64,000 nucleotides of DNA from Syntrophaceae bacterium UBA5744 (GCA_002419215.1 DIFQ01000009.1:17764-81763), one strand, 5' to 3'; shown: positions 1 through 8,895, numbered from the stretch's first letter. Translations and numbers: made by a program. The notes: generated by a model not told the origin, from the letters alone.

Positions 1-557
1 CGGTTGTCGTCGTGCAGGGCGATGAGCTTGCCCAGGCCCAGGTGACCCGCGAGGGCGCAGGCCTCGTTGGCAACCCCCTCCATCAGATCGCCGTCACTTG
101 CGAGCACGTATGTGTAATGGTCCACGAGGGGGAAACCCTCCCGGTTGAAACGGGCTGCCATGTGCGCCTCGCCGATGGCAAGGCCCACGGCGTTCGAGAG
201 CCCCTGGCCCAGGGGGCCTGTCGTGACCTCCACCCCTTCGTGGCCGTGCTCGGGGTGCCCGGGAGTGAGGCTGTCCCACTGCCGGAAGTTCTTGAGCTCG
301 GCAAGCGGCAGCTCATACCCCGTCAGGTGCAGGAGCGCATAGAGGAGCATGGAGCCGTGCCCGCCCGACAGGACGAAGCGGTCGCGATTGGGCCAGCGGG
401 GGTTTGCCGGGCTGAAGCGCAGGTGCCGCGTCCACAGGACGTAGGCCATGGGCGCCGCCCCCAGGGGAAGACCCGGGTGGCCCGATTTTGCCTTCTCGAT
501 GGCGTCGACGGCAAGCATGCGGATGGTATTGATGCAAAGGGTGTCGGTTTGACTCAT
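1..557 (-). CDS. tkt: Transketolase, N-terminal part (runs off the window edge)
   Basis: Thiamine-diphosphate enzyme of the non-oxidative pentose phosphate pathway. About 185 N-terminal residues are visible, starting [20 protein letters not shown]. The family hallmarks are present: the [12 protein letters not shown] motif, the [15 protein letters not shown] segment, the [19 protein letters not shown] cofactor-binding loop and the SDGDLMEG metal-binding motif. The C-terminal two-thirds lie outside the window. Its ATG overlaps the glucokinase stop codon as ATGA, so the two sugar-phosphate genes are probably translationally coupled. Confidence 0.95.
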   Translation of the reverse strand, partial: MSQTDTLCINTIRMLAVDAIEKAKSGHPGLPLGAAPMAYVLWTRHLRFSPANPRWPNRDRFVLSGGHGSMLLYALLHLTGYELPLAELKNFRQWDSLTPGHPEHGHEGVEVTTGPLGQGLSNAVGLAIGEAHMAARFNREGFPLVDHYTYVLASDGDLMEGVANEACALAGHLGLGKLIALHDDN

Positions 558-1567
558 CGTGATGATCTGCTCCTCGCTTTCGTTTCGGCTTTCAGTCCCT
601 GTGCGGCAGCCCCCAGGAGGGCCGCTTTCGGGTTTGTGATGACGTGCACAGGTATCCCGGCGACGAGATCCCGCATCCGTCCCTTCCGGAGGAACGCCTC
701 CATGAAGTGCGCTTTTTCGAGAAACGGGAGAATCCGCGGCGGTATCCCTCCCCCGAGGTAGACTCCTCCCGTGGCCAGGGTCTTGAGGGCCACGTTGCCT
801 GCCTCGGACCCCAGGATCGAAGTGAAGAGGTCAAGCGTCCCGACACAGATATCACAGGGAGATTCCCGGTCAAGAGCTTTTTCGACGATCACCGGGACGG
901 GGTCGGCGGCCCCGGAGAGCAGGCCTGCAAGCCATTCGGGCTCCCGGGCATGGCCGTTGTCCCGCAGGAACCGGTAGATGGTTTCGATCCCGATACCCGA
1001 GCAGACCCGCTCATAGCTTACGTGACCGTGATGCCCCCTGAGGTGCGCGAGAAGGTCGTCCTGAAGCGCCGTCGACGGCGCAAAGTCGGCGTGCCCTCCC
1101 TCGGAAGCGAAAGCCCGATAGCGCTTTCCGTCCCAGGCGAGGAAGGCCTCGCCGAGGCCCGTCCCCGCGGCGATGACGGCCATCGTGCCGTGGCGCACGG
1201 GGTTTCCCTCCTGCAGGGTCACGAGGTCGCTTTTGCGCAGGAAGGGGACGAAGGCAGCCGTGGCCTCCACGTCGTTGATCAGCCGCAGAGACCTGATCCT
1301 GAAGGCTTCGCGGAGGCGGCCCTCGTCGATCGCCCAGGGAAGGTTCGTGATCCGGGCCTTTCCCCCGAGCACCGGCCCGGCCACGGCAAGTGCGGCCTTC
1401 GTTGCGCGGCGTCCCGTCTCGCGCAGAAAGCGGGTTAAGGCGTCTTCCAGGCAGTTGAAGCCGGCGCTGGGGTAAACGGCCTCGGCCAGGGGCCTGCGCA
1501 GTCCCCGTTCTTTCGAAAAGAGGCCGAGGTGGATCTTCGTGCCCCCGATGTCTCCTGCCAGTAACAT
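554..1567 (-). CDS. glk: Glucokinase (Glk family)
   Basis: Phosphorylates glucose at C6 with ATP, in the cytoplasm. The 337-residue protein has the usual length of the Glk family. It opens with the phosphate-binding motif [13 protein letters not shown] near residue 6. It carries the NDVEATA segment with the catalytic Asp, the glycine-rich [11 protein letters not shown] loop, and [10 protein letters not shown] near the sugar site. Its end overlaps the transketolase start (ATGA), so the pair forms a small operon that channels glucose into glycolysis and pentose phosphate. The start is the only ATG before the upstream repeat, 18 bases away. Confidence 0.92.
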   Translation of the reverse strand: MLLAGDIGGTKIHLGLFSKERGLRRPLAEAVYPSAGFNCLEDALTRFLRETGRRATKAALAVAGPVLGGKARITNLPWAIDEGRLREAFRIRSLRLINDVEATAAFVPFLRKSDLVTLQEGNPVRHGTMAVIAAGTGLGEAFLAWDGKRYRAFASEGGHADFAPSTALQDDLLAHLRGHHGHVSYERVCSGIGIETIYRFLRDNGHAREPEWLAGLLSGAADPVPVIVEKALDRESPCDICVGTLDLFTSILGSEAGNVALKTLATGGVYLGGGIPPRILPFLEKAHFMEAFLRKGRMRDLVAGIPVHVITNPKAALLGAAAQGLKAETKARSRSSR

Positions 1568-1584
1568 TTCTACCTCTCAGGCTC

Positions 1585-1739
1585 CCTCTCCTCTGAGAGA
1601 CTGTGTCGCAATGTCATTGCGAAGGAGCGAAGCGACTGAAGCAATCTCGGATGTTTCGAAAAAGACTGAGATTGCCGCGCTCCCTTCGGTCGCTCGCAAT
1701 GACAAAAACCAATTATGACACAGCCTCTGAGGGGAGAGG
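1585..1739. repeat. Palindromic repeat element with 23-bp imperfect terminal inverted repeats
   Basis: A 155-bp element. The outer arms at 1585-1607 and 1717-1739 are inverted copies with about four mismatches. Inside is a second inverted pair built on GTCATTGCGA and TCGCAATGAC, with the AGCGAAGCGA-type core seen in dispersed repeats of many Deltaproteobacteria. It lies directly behind the glucokinase start and cuts off the gene on its other side. No transposase is present, so it looks like a non-autonomous (MITE-like) or structural repeat. Confidence 0.7.
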
Positions 1740-1740
1740 C

Positions 1741-1925
1741 GGCCACCGATCACTGGCCACGTAGGCCACCATCCCCGGGCTGCCGATGCCCGCGATCCAT
1801 TCCCGATGCTCCTGCAGGCGCTCTCCCGGCCCGAAGAGACGGGCAAGGACAATCAGCGAAAGGACGATCGCCGCAAAGAGGACCAGCTTCCAGATGTCCT
1901 TTCCGCTTGCCCCCGCCGTAACCAA
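1741..1925 (-). pseudogene. N-terminal remnant of a TVP38/TMEM64 (VTT-domain) membrane protein
   Basis: About 62 residues read from a TTG start as a cytoplasmic lead, one membrane helix (WKLVLFAAIVLSLIVLARL) and a segment ending in GSPGMVAYVA. This resembles the beginning of TVP38/TMEM64 proteins, which are normally over 200 residues. The reading frame then runs into the palindromic element and stops, so the remaining helices are missing. The gene follows a TIGR04283-type glycosyltransferase, a frequent neighbour of VTT proteins, which supports the identification. The assignment is by resemblance only and the fragment is short. Confidence 0.5.
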
Positions 1926-1946
1926 ATTTTTACCATGAATGCCCTT

Positions 1947-2639
1947 TCAGTGGTTCCTGTAGAAGCGCACCAGCCTCTCCGGGGACATCCCCAGGAAGTA
2001 CATCGTGACGATCGTCCAGTTTCTCAGGGTGCAGTAGGCGATGCCTTCCTTCTCCTGGCGCCGGGCCGATGTTACCACGGCTTCATGCAGAATGGAAATG
2101 CGGTCGCCGCGATCCTTGACGCGGCGCATGATCTCCACGTCCTCCATCAGGGGGATGTCCGCAAAGCCGCAGATTTTCTCGAAATAGTCCCGCCGGAAGA
2201 ATTGGGCCTGGTCTCCGTAGGGGATCCGCGTCAGGCGCGATCTCAGGCAGGCCACCCGGGCGATGAGCCGCATCGACAGCCGCTCCGAGTTGTAGCGCAG
2301 ATCGAACGCGCCGGCCACGCAATCGCCCTCCGAGAGGGTTTCTTCGATGCGCCGGAAGGCCCCCGACGGAAGGAGGGTGTCGGCATGGAGGAAAAGAAGA
2401 TGGGTCCCCGCTGCGGCCGCCGCCCCCGCGTTCATCTGCCGGGCCCGTCCCGCCGGTGCGGCAAGCAGGGTCACGCCCTTGCGGGAGACGGCCTTGATCG
2501 ACTCTTCATCGGGACTGCCGTCGACGATGATCATCTCGACGGGCATGCCGTCCGCGATCTGCAGGAGGTGATCGATCAGCGGATCGAGTGGCCGGGTTTC
2601 CCGCAGGACGGGGATGATTACGGAGACCGACGGTGCCAT
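1947..2639 (-). CDS. Family 2 glycosyltransferase (TIGR04283-type)
   Basis: A 230-residue GT-A fold transferase. It begins MAPSVSVIIPVLRE. The nucleotide-binding segment VDGSPDEES sits near residue 42, the DxD-like HADT motif follows LLFLH, and the acceptor-side PLMEDVEIMRR segment is near residue 170. Members of this family are often linked to radical-SAM/selenodomain clusters, and the substrate is unknown. The ATG used here follows the DUF1499 lipoprotein stop by 7 bases, so the two genes form an operon with the broken VTT gene downstream. Confidence 0.8.
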   Translation of the reverse strand: MAPSVSVIIPVLRETRPLDPLIDHLLQIADGMPVEMIIVDGSPDEESIKAVSRKGVTLLAAPAGRARQMNAGAAAAAGTHLLFLHADTLLPSGAFRRIEETLSEGDCVAGAFDLRYNSERLSMRLIARVACLRSRLTRIPYGDQAQFFRRDYFEKICGFADIPLMEDVEIMRRVKDRGDRISILHEAVVTSARRQEKEGIAYCTLRNWTIVTMYFLGMSPERLVRFYRNH

Positions 2640-2646
2640 TTCCGTC

Positions 2647-3093
2647 TCACTCGGGTGCCGTGAACCGCTTGCGGATGTCTTCCATCCGGTTGCGGTTGAC
2701 CTTGAAGTCGTAATACCCCGTGCGCGCGGCGGACCGGAAGTGGATGAGCTTTGCGGTGTCGTCGAAGAGAAACTCGACGTCATCGACGAAACTGAATACG
2801 GCGGAGCGGAACTCCGCATGGATGTATCCCGGGTCTGCCTCCACGAGGGTGCAGCGTTCCATGTGGCGGATGACCCGCAAGAGCTTGTCCCGGGCCTCCT
2901 CCTGTGTGACGTCGTAACGGAGAGGCTCGATCCGGTGCCGCTCCGCAAGGTCCTGGGTGCAGACGCAGTTGTGCTTGTCCGGGCAGGGCTGGAGCCTGCC
3001 GTCCTTCAGGCCCGTCGCTCCCGCAACCGTTTTCTGGCAGCCTGTCAGTGTCATCATGGCGATCATGAGGAAGGGAAGGATCCGGAATTTCAT
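2647..3093 (-). CDS. DUF1499 family lipoprotein
   Basis: A 148-residue secreted protein with a lipobox (MTLTGC, Cys near residue 19), so probably anchored in a membrane facing the periplasm. The diagnostic DUF1499 pattern PCPDKHNCVCTQ follows near residue 36. The C-terminal half alternates beta strands (RSAVFSFVDDVEFLF, TGYYDFKVNRNRME). The biochemical role of the family is not known. It heads the operon with the glycosyltransferase. The 216 bases upstream, before the divergent VOC gene, must hold both promoters. Confidence 0.8.
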   Translation of the reverse strand: MKFRILPFLMIAMMTLTGCQKTVAGATGLKDGRLQPCPDKHNCVCTQDLAERHRIEPLRYDVTQEEARDKLLRVIRHMERCTLVEADPGYIHAEFRSAVFSFVDDVEFLFDDTAKLIHFRSAARTGYYDFKVNRNRMEDIRKRFTAPE

Positions 3094-3309
3094 CGAGCAC
3101 CCCCGACGATGGGCATCACTCGACCATCAAGATACCATCAAAACATGGGATTTTCAATTTCTCCTCCTCATCCCTTCCCCGAGACTCTCTAATGCATCCG
3201 GCGGAGGGGTATTCATCCGTCGCCCGATTGCGGAACGGGCGGGGTTGTGATGTCCTGAAACAATGCAGTGGCCCGGCGCCCGCGCAATAGACGGTCGGAA
3301 GGAGGAGAC

Positions 3310-3717
3310 ATGGCTACTAAGATTTTCGTGAATCTGCCGGTTCGAGACCTCGGTCAGTCCGTGAAGTTTTTTACCGGGCTCGGCTATGCATTCAATCCTC
3401 AATTCACGGACGAGACGGCCGCGTGCATGATCGTGAGCGAAGATATTTTCGTCATGCTGCTGACCCTGGCCAAATTCAAAGAGTTTACACCCCGAAACAT
3501 CTGCGATGCCACGAAGAGCACGGAGGTGCTGGTGTGTCTGACCTGCGAGACTCGAGACGAGGTCGACACCATGGTTCGCAAGGCCGTTGACGCAGGAGGG
3601 TCCACCTGGGCCGAGGCGAAAGACTACGGCTTTATGTATCAACACGGCTTCCAGGATCCCGACGGGCACATCTGGGAGCTCATCTACATGGATCCGGGCG
3701 CGATCAGTCAGGGTTAG
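3310..3717 (+). CDS. VOC (glyoxalase/bleomycin-resistance superfamily) protein
   Basis: A 135-residue single-domain vicinal-oxygen-chelate protein. It starts MATKIFVNLPVRDLGQSVKF and has the second beta-alpha-beta module ending HGFQDPDGHIWELIYMD, whose Glu is a usual metal ligand. The ATG at 3310 follows a strong GGAGGAG ribosome site and is preferred to an upstream in-frame start. Proteins of this subgroup are usually annotated as lactoylglutathione-lyase-like, but the substrate is unknown. It is followed 60 bases later by a cupin protein in the same direction. Confidence 0.85.
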   Translation: MATKIFVNLPVRDLGQSVKFFTGLGYAFNPQFTDETAACMIVSEDIFVMLLTLAKFKEFTPRNICDATKSTEVLVCLTCETRDEVDTMVRKAVDAGGSTWAEAKDYGFMYQHGFQDPDGHIWELIYMDPGAISQG

Positions 3718-3777
3718 CAACGGCCTTTCCCTGCAGGCGGATGCGGCCTGGAAACGTTAAAGCGACGGAGGCATCCC

Positions 3778-4149
3778 ATGAGTGAAGTCCGGAATAAAGC
3801 GGAACTGAAGAGCTTCGACAAACCCGACGAGGTCAGGACGTTTCCCAAGGGGAAAGTGGAGCTGGTCAAAATAGGGGGGGCCATGGTCGGACGGGCGACA
3901 TTCGAGCCGGGGTGGAAGTGGTCCACTTCCGTGCAGCCCCTGGCGAAGACCAGGAGCTGCGAAGCCGCGCACTTCCAGGTTCAACTGTCCGGGACCCTGC
4001 ACATCGTCATGGACGACGGGACGGAGTTCGACAGCAGGGCAGGCGATGTGACGCTTCTGCCGGTGGGCCACGATGCCTGGGTGGTCGGCAGCGAACCGGT
4101 CGTGGTTGTCGATTTCCAGGGGATGCTCGACTACGCCCGGTCGAAGTAA
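3778..4149 (+). CDS. Cupin-domain protein
   Basis: A 123-residue single-domain beta-barrel protein. The two cupin motifs are visible as FEPGWKWSTSVQPL...CEAAHFQVQLSG and RAGDVTLLPVGHDAWVVG. Histidine and glutamate positions compatible with metal binding are present (EAAHF; GHDAW). Substrate and reaction are unknown. It lies behind the VOC gene and probably shares its transcript, and it converges on mtgA with only 34 bases between the two stops. Confidence 0.75.
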   Translation: MSEVRNKAELKSFDKPDEVRTFPKGKVELVKIGGAMVGRATFEPGWKWSTSVQPLAKTRSCEAAHFQVQLSGTLHIVMDDGTEFDSRAGDVTLLPVGHDAWVVGSEPVVVVDFQGMLDYARSK

Positions 4150-4183
4150 CGGCTGCCGGATGGCGGCGGTGCCCCTCGAAAGA

Positions 4184-5134
4184 TCACTTGCCCGGGCTCG
4201 GCGCAGCCGGGGAGGGTTCGACGTTCTTCTCCGCCTGCTCCGCAGGGGGCGGCGAAGGAGTCTGCTTCTTTTCCGGTGATGCGCCTTCCGGTTTTTCGGG
4301 CACGCCGTCCTTCTTCCCGGCGATATCCACCGTCCCGGATGTCTGACCGGGCGGTCTCGGGGCCCCCGTGTCCGGCAGCGGCCCGTCGGAGGGCGCCTTC
4401 ATGATGTCTTCGTACTCCTCGATGACGATGCCCCGCCTCACCATGATCCCGTAGACAATCTCGGCCCGCTTCTCCACGTATTTCGATGTGCCCGTCGGGT
4501 TGTACTTGAGCGGGTTGGGCAGGACGACGGCGAGCCGGGCTGCCTCCATCGGGGTGAGCTCCGCGGCGGACTTCCCGTAGTAGTGCCGCGAGGCGGCCTC
4601 GATGCCGAAGATCCCGTCGCCCCACTCGGCCACGTTCAGGTAGATCTCCAGGATGCGCCGCTTCGACAGGTTGTTCTCGATGCGCCAGGTGAGGATGGCC
4701 TCCTTGACCTTCCGCAGGGGGTTTTTCGAGGGGGACAGGAAGAGGTTCTTCGCGAGTTGCTGGCTGATGGTGCTGCCGCCGTACTTGAGCTTGCCCAGCT
4801 TGATGTCCTTCTCGATGGCCTTCTGCATGGCCTCCAGGTCGAAGCCTTCGTGGGACCAGAACTTGTCGTCCTCGGCGATGAGGACGGCCTTCGCAGCGTA
4901 GGGGGAGATCTTCGAGAGGGGAACCCAGACCTGATAGATCTTCTTGTTCTTGAGCCCCTTGAACTCCCACTCGAACTCCCTGTGGGTCATGAAGGAGGTC
5001 TTCCCGGGGTTTTTCTTCTTCAGCGCCGCGACGTCGTCGTAGAAGAAGGCCGTGGAGGTGTAGACGAGCACCGCCCCCGCCAGGAGAAAGAGCCCGATGA
5101 AGAGAAATCTGGATATCTTTTTCAGCAAATCCAT
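4184..5134 (-). CDS. mtgA: Monofunctional peptidoglycan glycosyltransferase (GT51)
   Basis: Polymerises lipid II into glycan strands at the outer face of the inner membrane. One N-terminal membrane helix (about residues 8-29) is followed by the GT51 domain with AEDDKFWSHEGFD (catalytic Glu at 88) and the second signature GGSTISQQLAKNLFL near 119. At 316 residues it is longer than typical MtgA because of a tail from about residue 250 that is rich in Pro, Glu and Lys and looks disordered. It lacks the transpeptidase domain of class A PBPs. It stands alone, convergent with the cupin gene. Confidence 0.9.
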   Translation of the reverse strand: MDLLKKISRFLFIGLFLLAGAVLVYTSTAFFYDDVAALKKKNPGKTSFMTHREFEWEFKGLKNKKIYQVWVPLSKISPYAAKAVLIAEDDKFWSHEGFDLEAMQKAIEKDIKLGKLKYGGSTISQQLAKNLFLSPSKNPLRKVKEAILTWRIENNLSKRRILEIYLNVAEWGDGIFGIEAASRHYYGKSAAELTPMEAARLAVVLPNPLKYNPTGTSKYVEKRAEIVYGIMVRRGIVIEEYEDIMKAPSDGPLPDTGAPRPPGQTSGTVDIAGKKDGVPEKPEGASPEKKQTPSPPPAEQAEKNVEPSPAAPSPGK

Positions 5135-5219
5135 TGGACAAGTCCTGATGATGGCCGGGGCGCCTCAGAAAAATCCGTTTCCTCTCCCCGCCGAGCCCGC
5201 CGAACCATCCTTAATGGGA

Positions 5220-5242
5220 ATCCCCGCCCTGTGGGTGGGGAT
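5220..5242. repeat. Short GC palindrome in the mtgA-recQ gap
   Basis: ATCCCCGCCC and GGGTGGGGAT pair around a TGT loop. The core and its flank (followed by CTTCAC) resemble one end of the 110-bp repeats at 17160 and 20104, so this may be a degenerate third copy. The rest of the 300-base gap between the divergent mtgA and recQ genes shows no gene. Confidence 0.5.
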
Positions 5243-5434
5243 CTTCACTTGGAAAGGTGCTTTTATCTCCAAAGCCCGGGGAAATCAATCATCATTTTAC
5301 AATAACCTCGACATCGGCACATATTCCATGCATATTCATGCGTCCATAAAATGAGTCAAGGAACAGCGATCCCATGAGAATGACGAACCGCATCGATGAC
5401 GGGCCATCCCGGACGCAGATGCCCGGAGGCCATC

Positions 5435-7258
5435 ATGAGTGAAGGGATGGCCGGGGCGAGATCCATTCTCAAAAACGTGTTCGGCTACGATGACTTCTGG
5501 CCCCTCCAGGAGGCCATCATCGCCCATCTCCTGGAAAAGAGGAATGCCCTTGTCGTCCTGCCGACGGGGGGAGGCAAGTCCCTCTGCTATCAGATCCCGG
5601 CCCTGATCTACGAGGGACTGTCGATCGTCATCTCCCCCTTGATCTCGCTGATGAAGAACCAGGTGGACGAGCTGCAGGAATGCGGCGTTGCGGCCTTATT
5701 TCTGAACAGCACCCTGAAGCCCGACGAGTATCGCCGTCATGTCGAGAAGCTCAAGGCGAACAGGGTGAAACTGCTTTACCTGTCCCCGGAAGCCCTCTTG
5801 AGTCCCAGGACCCTTGACCTGCTGTCGACGATGAAAGTCGACTGCATCGCCATTGACGAAGCGCATTGCATCTCGGAGTGGGGCCATGATTTCCGGCCGG
5901 AGTACCGTCAGCTGGGCGGGTTGCGCGATCTGTTCAGGGACGCAGTCTGTGTCGCCCTGACCGCCACAGCCACCAGGCGGGTTCGCGACGACATCAAAAA
6001 GTCCCTGCAGATCGGCGCGACCGAAGAATTCGTCGGCAGTTTCAACCGTCCGAATCTCTTCCTGGAAGTCGAACCCAAGATCGCGCCTCTCGAGCAAATC
6101 TCTGAATTCCTGAAATCCTGCCGGAACGAATCGGGGATCATCTATTGCTTTTCGCGCAGGCAGACGGAGCATCTCCATGAGTTTCTCCACGACAAGGGCT
6201 ATTCCGTCAGGCCTTACCATGCCGGCCTGTCCGACGAGGTGCGCACGGAAAACCAGGACCTCTTCGTCAAGGACGACATCCAGATCATCGTGGCGACGAT
6301 TGCCTTCGGCATGGGGATCAACAAGCCCAATGTTCGTTTCGTCATCCATTACGACCTGCCGAAAAGCCTGGAAACCTACTACCAGGAGATCGGGAGGGCC
6401 GGACGGGATGGCCTGCCCGCCCGTTGCCTGATGCTGTTCGGCTATGGCGACGTGCGGAATGTCCGGTACTTTATCCAGCAAAAAACCGGGCCTGAACAGG
6501 TGATCGCCAATATCCTCCTGGACACCATCCTCGGCTACGCGGAGACGGAGCTCTGCCGGCGCGTCCCCCTGCTGGAGTATTTCGGCGAAAAGCCCGGTCA
6601 TGCCGCCTGCGGGATGTGCGACAACTGCAAAATCGAGAAGAAGGATCTCTCCGATATCACGATTCCCGCGCAGATGTTTCTTTCCTGCGTCAAGCGAACC
6701 GGCGAGTGCTTCGGCGCCGGTCATGTCGTCGACATCTTGAGGGGCTCGAAATCGATCAAGGTTTTAAAATTCGAACACGACCGGTTATCCACCTACGGCA
6801 TAGGAAAGGCGCATTCGGCAAAGCAGTGGCGCCACCTTGCCCGCCAGTTTATTCGCAAGGGCCTGATGATCCAGGACCTGGAGCACGGAGCCCTGAAGCT
6901 GACCCACAAGGCATGGGAGGTTTTGCGAGGGAAGGAATCCGTCCTGGGGCTCCTGGAGAAGGAGGCTGCGGACCTCGCTCCCAGGGCGGAAGCCCCGGGT
7001 CAATACGACCCAGTCCTTTTTGAGCTTCTGCGGAAAAAACGCAAGGAGATCGCCGACCGGATGAACATCCCTCCCTATACCGTGTTCCACGACCGGACCC
7101 TGAAGGAAATGGCGGCCCATCTGCCGCAAACGAGGGACGGCCTCTCCCGGATCCACGGCATAGGCGCTGCGAAACTCGAGAAATACGGAGACGTCGTCCT
7201 GGATATCATCAGACAACACTGCCAGAATCATAAAGTCGCAGAGCGACCCATCCAGTGA
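5435..7258 (+). CDS. recQ: ATP-dependent DNA helicase RecQ
   Basis: A 607-residue 3'-5' DNA helicase for repair and recombination. In order: Walker A PTGGGKS (about 43-49), the DEAH box in IDEAHCISEWGHDFRPEY, motif III ALTATATRRVR, motif IV-type FNRPNLF, motif VI QEIGRAGRDG, a zinc-binding module with four cysteines (ELCRR plus CGMCDNC), a winged-helix RQC region, and a C-terminal HRDC domain. The ATG at 5435 is chosen because it follows CCCGGAGG at the right distance; an upstream in-frame ATG at 5396 lacks a good site. The domain set is the same as in E. coli RecQ. Confidence 0.95.
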   Translation: MSEGMAGARSILKNVFGYDDFWPLQEAIIAHLLEKRNALVVLPTGGGKSLCYQIPALIYEGLSIVISPLISLMKNQVDELQECGVAALFLNSTLKPDEYRRHVEKLKANRVKLLYLSPEALLSPRTLDLLSTMKVDCIAIDEAHCISEWGHDFRPEYRQLGGLRDLFRDAVCVALTATATRRVRDDIKKSLQIGATEEFVGSFNRPNLFLEVEPKIAPLEQISEFLKSCRNESGIIYCFSRRQTEHLHEFLHDKGYSVRPYHAGLSDEVRTENQDLFVKDDIQIIVATIAFGMGINKPNVRFVIHYDLPKSLETYYQEIGRAGRDGLPARCLMLFGYGDVRNVRYFIQQKTGPEQVIANILLDTILGYAETELCRRVPLLEYFGEKPGHAACGMCDNCKIEKKDLSDITIPAQMFLSCVKRTGECFGAGHVVDILRGSKSIKVLKFEHDRLSTYGIGKAHSAKQWRHLARQFIRKGLMIQDLEHGALKLTHKAWEVLRGKESVLGLLEKEAADLAPRAEAPGQYDPVLFELLRKKRKEIADRMNIPPYTVFHDRTLKEMAAHLPQTRDGLSRIHGIGAAKLEKYGDVVLDIIRQHCQNHKVAERPIQ

Positions 7259-7259
7259 G

Positions 7260-7375
7260 GTGACCGTGTCGCATAATGACCTGTTGACCCTGAAAGATGA
7301 GCATGAAATCGCCAGCCTGCTGATCTGTTGGGGACATGCCCGAGACAGTGAGGACTGGGAAACGCTGTCAGAGGG
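7260..7375 (+). pseudogene. Remnant of a SnoaL/NTF2-like protein
   Basis: A GTG start one base after the recQ stop opens a frame reading MTVSHNDLLTLKDEHEIASL and then CWGHARDSEDWETLSE. This matches the beginning of SnoaL_4-type NTF2-like proteins (helix with a D-x-x-E-I-x-x-L pattern, then a short D-x-x-DWE-x-L segment). After about 38 residues the similarity ends and a low-complexity frame runs to a stop at 7481, overlapping the convergent gene. The remaining cone-shaped domain (about 90 residues) is absent, so I read this as a decayed gene that was once co-transcribed with recQ. Confidence 0.45.
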
Positions 7376-7396
7376 GAAAAGGGGTTCTAATTCGCG

Positions 7397-7825
7397 CTAT
7401 CGGGGCTTGGCGGACTCGGTGTGGTGCTCGAAGAGTTGCGCCTCTTCCCTGGGCAGAAGAGCCTTCAGGTCAGAACAGTAGCATGCGCACTTGATCTCCG
7501 GGGCCACGGAAGGGAAGTCGGCGGGCCTTGACAGGATGGTGATCCGATCCTGGATGGATTCCGGCAGCATACGAAAGAAGGATTCATTGTCCCTGTAGAT
7601 CTCGAAAGCCACGAAGATCAGGGTGTATCCCGTGAGCTGCTTCAGATCGACAGCCTCCGGTGACGGGATGATGTCGATATCGCCGATCTCATGATCGGTC
7701 GCGATGCGGAAAAGCGCGGGGATCAGCTCACGCTTCAGCTTTTCGAAGCTGCCGAGAATCAGCATCGAAGGCTTGCGTCTGCGCCGCATCTCTTTCATGG
7801 ACAGGGTTGTTTCCTCGGGCATCAT
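7397..7825 (-). CDS. Hypothetical protein, 142 residues
   Basis: Starts at tandem ATG codons with an AGGAG site 8 bases upstream. The protein has a basic N-terminal patch (KEMRRRRKPS). An alternating strand-helix pattern follows (MLILGSFEKLKRELIPALF, IGDIDIIPSPEAV, YTLIFVAFEIYR, RITILSRP) that could be a small Rossmann- or receiver-like alpha/beta fold. It ends in a Cys-containing segment, IKCACYCSDLKALL. I do not recognise a family, and no phosphoacceptor signature is visible. It converges on the SnoaL remnant. Confidence 0.55.
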   Translation of the reverse strand: MMPEETTLSMKEMRRRRKPSMLILGSFEKLKRELIPALFRIATDHEIGDIDIIPSPEAVDLKQLTGYTLIFVAFEIYRDNESFFRMLPESIQDRITILSRPADFPSVAPEIKCACYCSDLKALLPREEAQLFEHHTESAKPR

Positions 7826-7929
7826 GCTGCTCCTTCCCACCCACTCGTTACACAATATATCACAAAGGAGTCATAGGGCGAGGGAGATTCCGGAAATGGG
7901 TTTCATGAGGCCCGGCTCCTAATGAACAG

Positions 7930-8030
7930 CCTGAAGGGTCATTGCGAGCGAAGCGAAGCAATCTCAATGGATGCATGGGATTGCCGCGTCGGGCTTGCGC
8001 CCTCCTCGCAATGACGGATCGACGCTGTTT
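7930..8030. repeat. Dispersed palindromic repeat (CATTGCGAGCGAAGCGAAG type)
   Basis: The left arm around GTCATTGCGAGCGAAGCG and the right arm around CCTCCTCGCAATGAC are inverted, with GCAATCTC and GGGATTGC inside. It has the same core as the inner part of the element at 1585-1739. It sits in a 620-base gap without genes between divergent transcription units (7826-8446). Confidence 0.65.
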
Positions 8031-8160
8031 CTTCCATCGATAACCCCGGACGAAGTCGGGGTCTGTTGCTCGTAATGACTCATTTAATGGTTCGTTCGAG
8101 GTATTAACCGGACCGTGTAAGACAGGGCCGCCCGTTTGTTCCTGATCCCCCTTTGTGAGA

Positions 8161-8204
8161 GCCACCGGCAACGGCATGCTGCGAAACGCCGTTTTCTCCG
8201 TGGC
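8161..8204. other. Stem-loop in the 7826-8446 gap
   Basis: GCCAC (8161-8165) pairs with GTGGC (8200-8204) and AACGGC (8170-8175) with GCCGTT (8188-8193), giving a 44-base interrupted hairpin. There is no T-run on either side, so it is not an obvious terminator. Apart from this and the dispersed repeat, I see nothing in this gap except the presumed promoters of the flanking genes. Confidence 0.4.
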
Positions 8205-8446
8205 ATTCAATCCGTTTCGTCGAACCTGCCAACCCTTTCACTGAGGCCTTTCCAGCCCATATTACTGATGCAGACCCGTATTAATTCAGTATTCTTCCCG
8301 TATGGTGTTTTCGGGGCGTTTTCCCTGCTCAGGCATGTAATTTGATTATAAAACTTGCGGCTCTTTGCCGGGATAAGAATGAGATCAGGCGACATGCCGG
8401 CCTCGCGAGAGGGGGCTTGCGTCAACTTTTTTCAGGAGGTCGGAAG

Positions 8447-8824
8447 ATGTCCTTTGTCGCCGAGAAGGTAGACGATAAGCGATATGTCCTGCTTGATTTC
8501 GAAGGCAGCGTGACCATCTCTGAGCTTGAGCAAAGCCGAACGGCCATAAAGGGCTTGCTGCGTGAATCCAATGGATACAGGAAAATTCTTGTCGATATGC
8601 GCAAGGTGTCCCTGGCCGTATCCACCATTGACGTCCATCGATTCGTCGCGTCGCACAAGGACGAGTTGCCTGCAGGTTGCCTGATAGCGGTGATCGTGGA
8701 CCCGAAGGATTGGGAGACTGCCATTTTTTCTGAAAACGTGGCCCATATGCGCAGTGTCTACCTGAGGGCATTCCAGGATGCTCTTCAGGCCCGCAACTGG
8801 CTGGGGATTTCCGATCCGTATTGA
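8447..8824 (+). CDS. STAS/SpoIIAA-like domain protein
   Basis: A 125-residue soluble protein starting MSFVAEKVDDKRYVLLDFEG behind a strong AGGAGG site. The pattern VLLDFEGSVTISELEQ, then KILVDMRKVSLAVSTIDVHRFV, then GCLIAVIVDPKDWETAIFSENVA fits the beta-alpha repeats of the SpoIIAA-like/STAS fold used in anti-anti-sigma and lipid-linked regulators. No clear phosphorylatable Ser in the canonical DSSG context is visible, so a partner-switch role is not shown. It is a single gene with a strong terminator behind it. Confidence 0.6.
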   Translation: MSFVAEKVDDKRYVLLDFEGSVTISELEQSRTAIKGLLRESNGYRKILVDMRKVSLAVSTIDVHRFVASHKDELPAGCLIAVIVDPKDWETAIFSENVAHMRSVYLRAFQDALQARNWLGISDPY

Positions 8825-8859
8825 CACCCCTGCGCTTCCGGTAAGCTTCGTGAACGAAA

Positions 8860-8895
8860 GCCGCCCGCTCGTATCGAGCGGGCGGCCTTGTTTTT
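8860..8895 (+). terminator. Intrinsic terminator behind the STAS-like gene
   Basis: GCCGCCCGCTC and GAGCGGGCGGC form an 11-bp perfect stem around GTATC, followed by CTTGTTTTTG. It lies between two convergent genes and may serve both. Confidence 0.85.
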
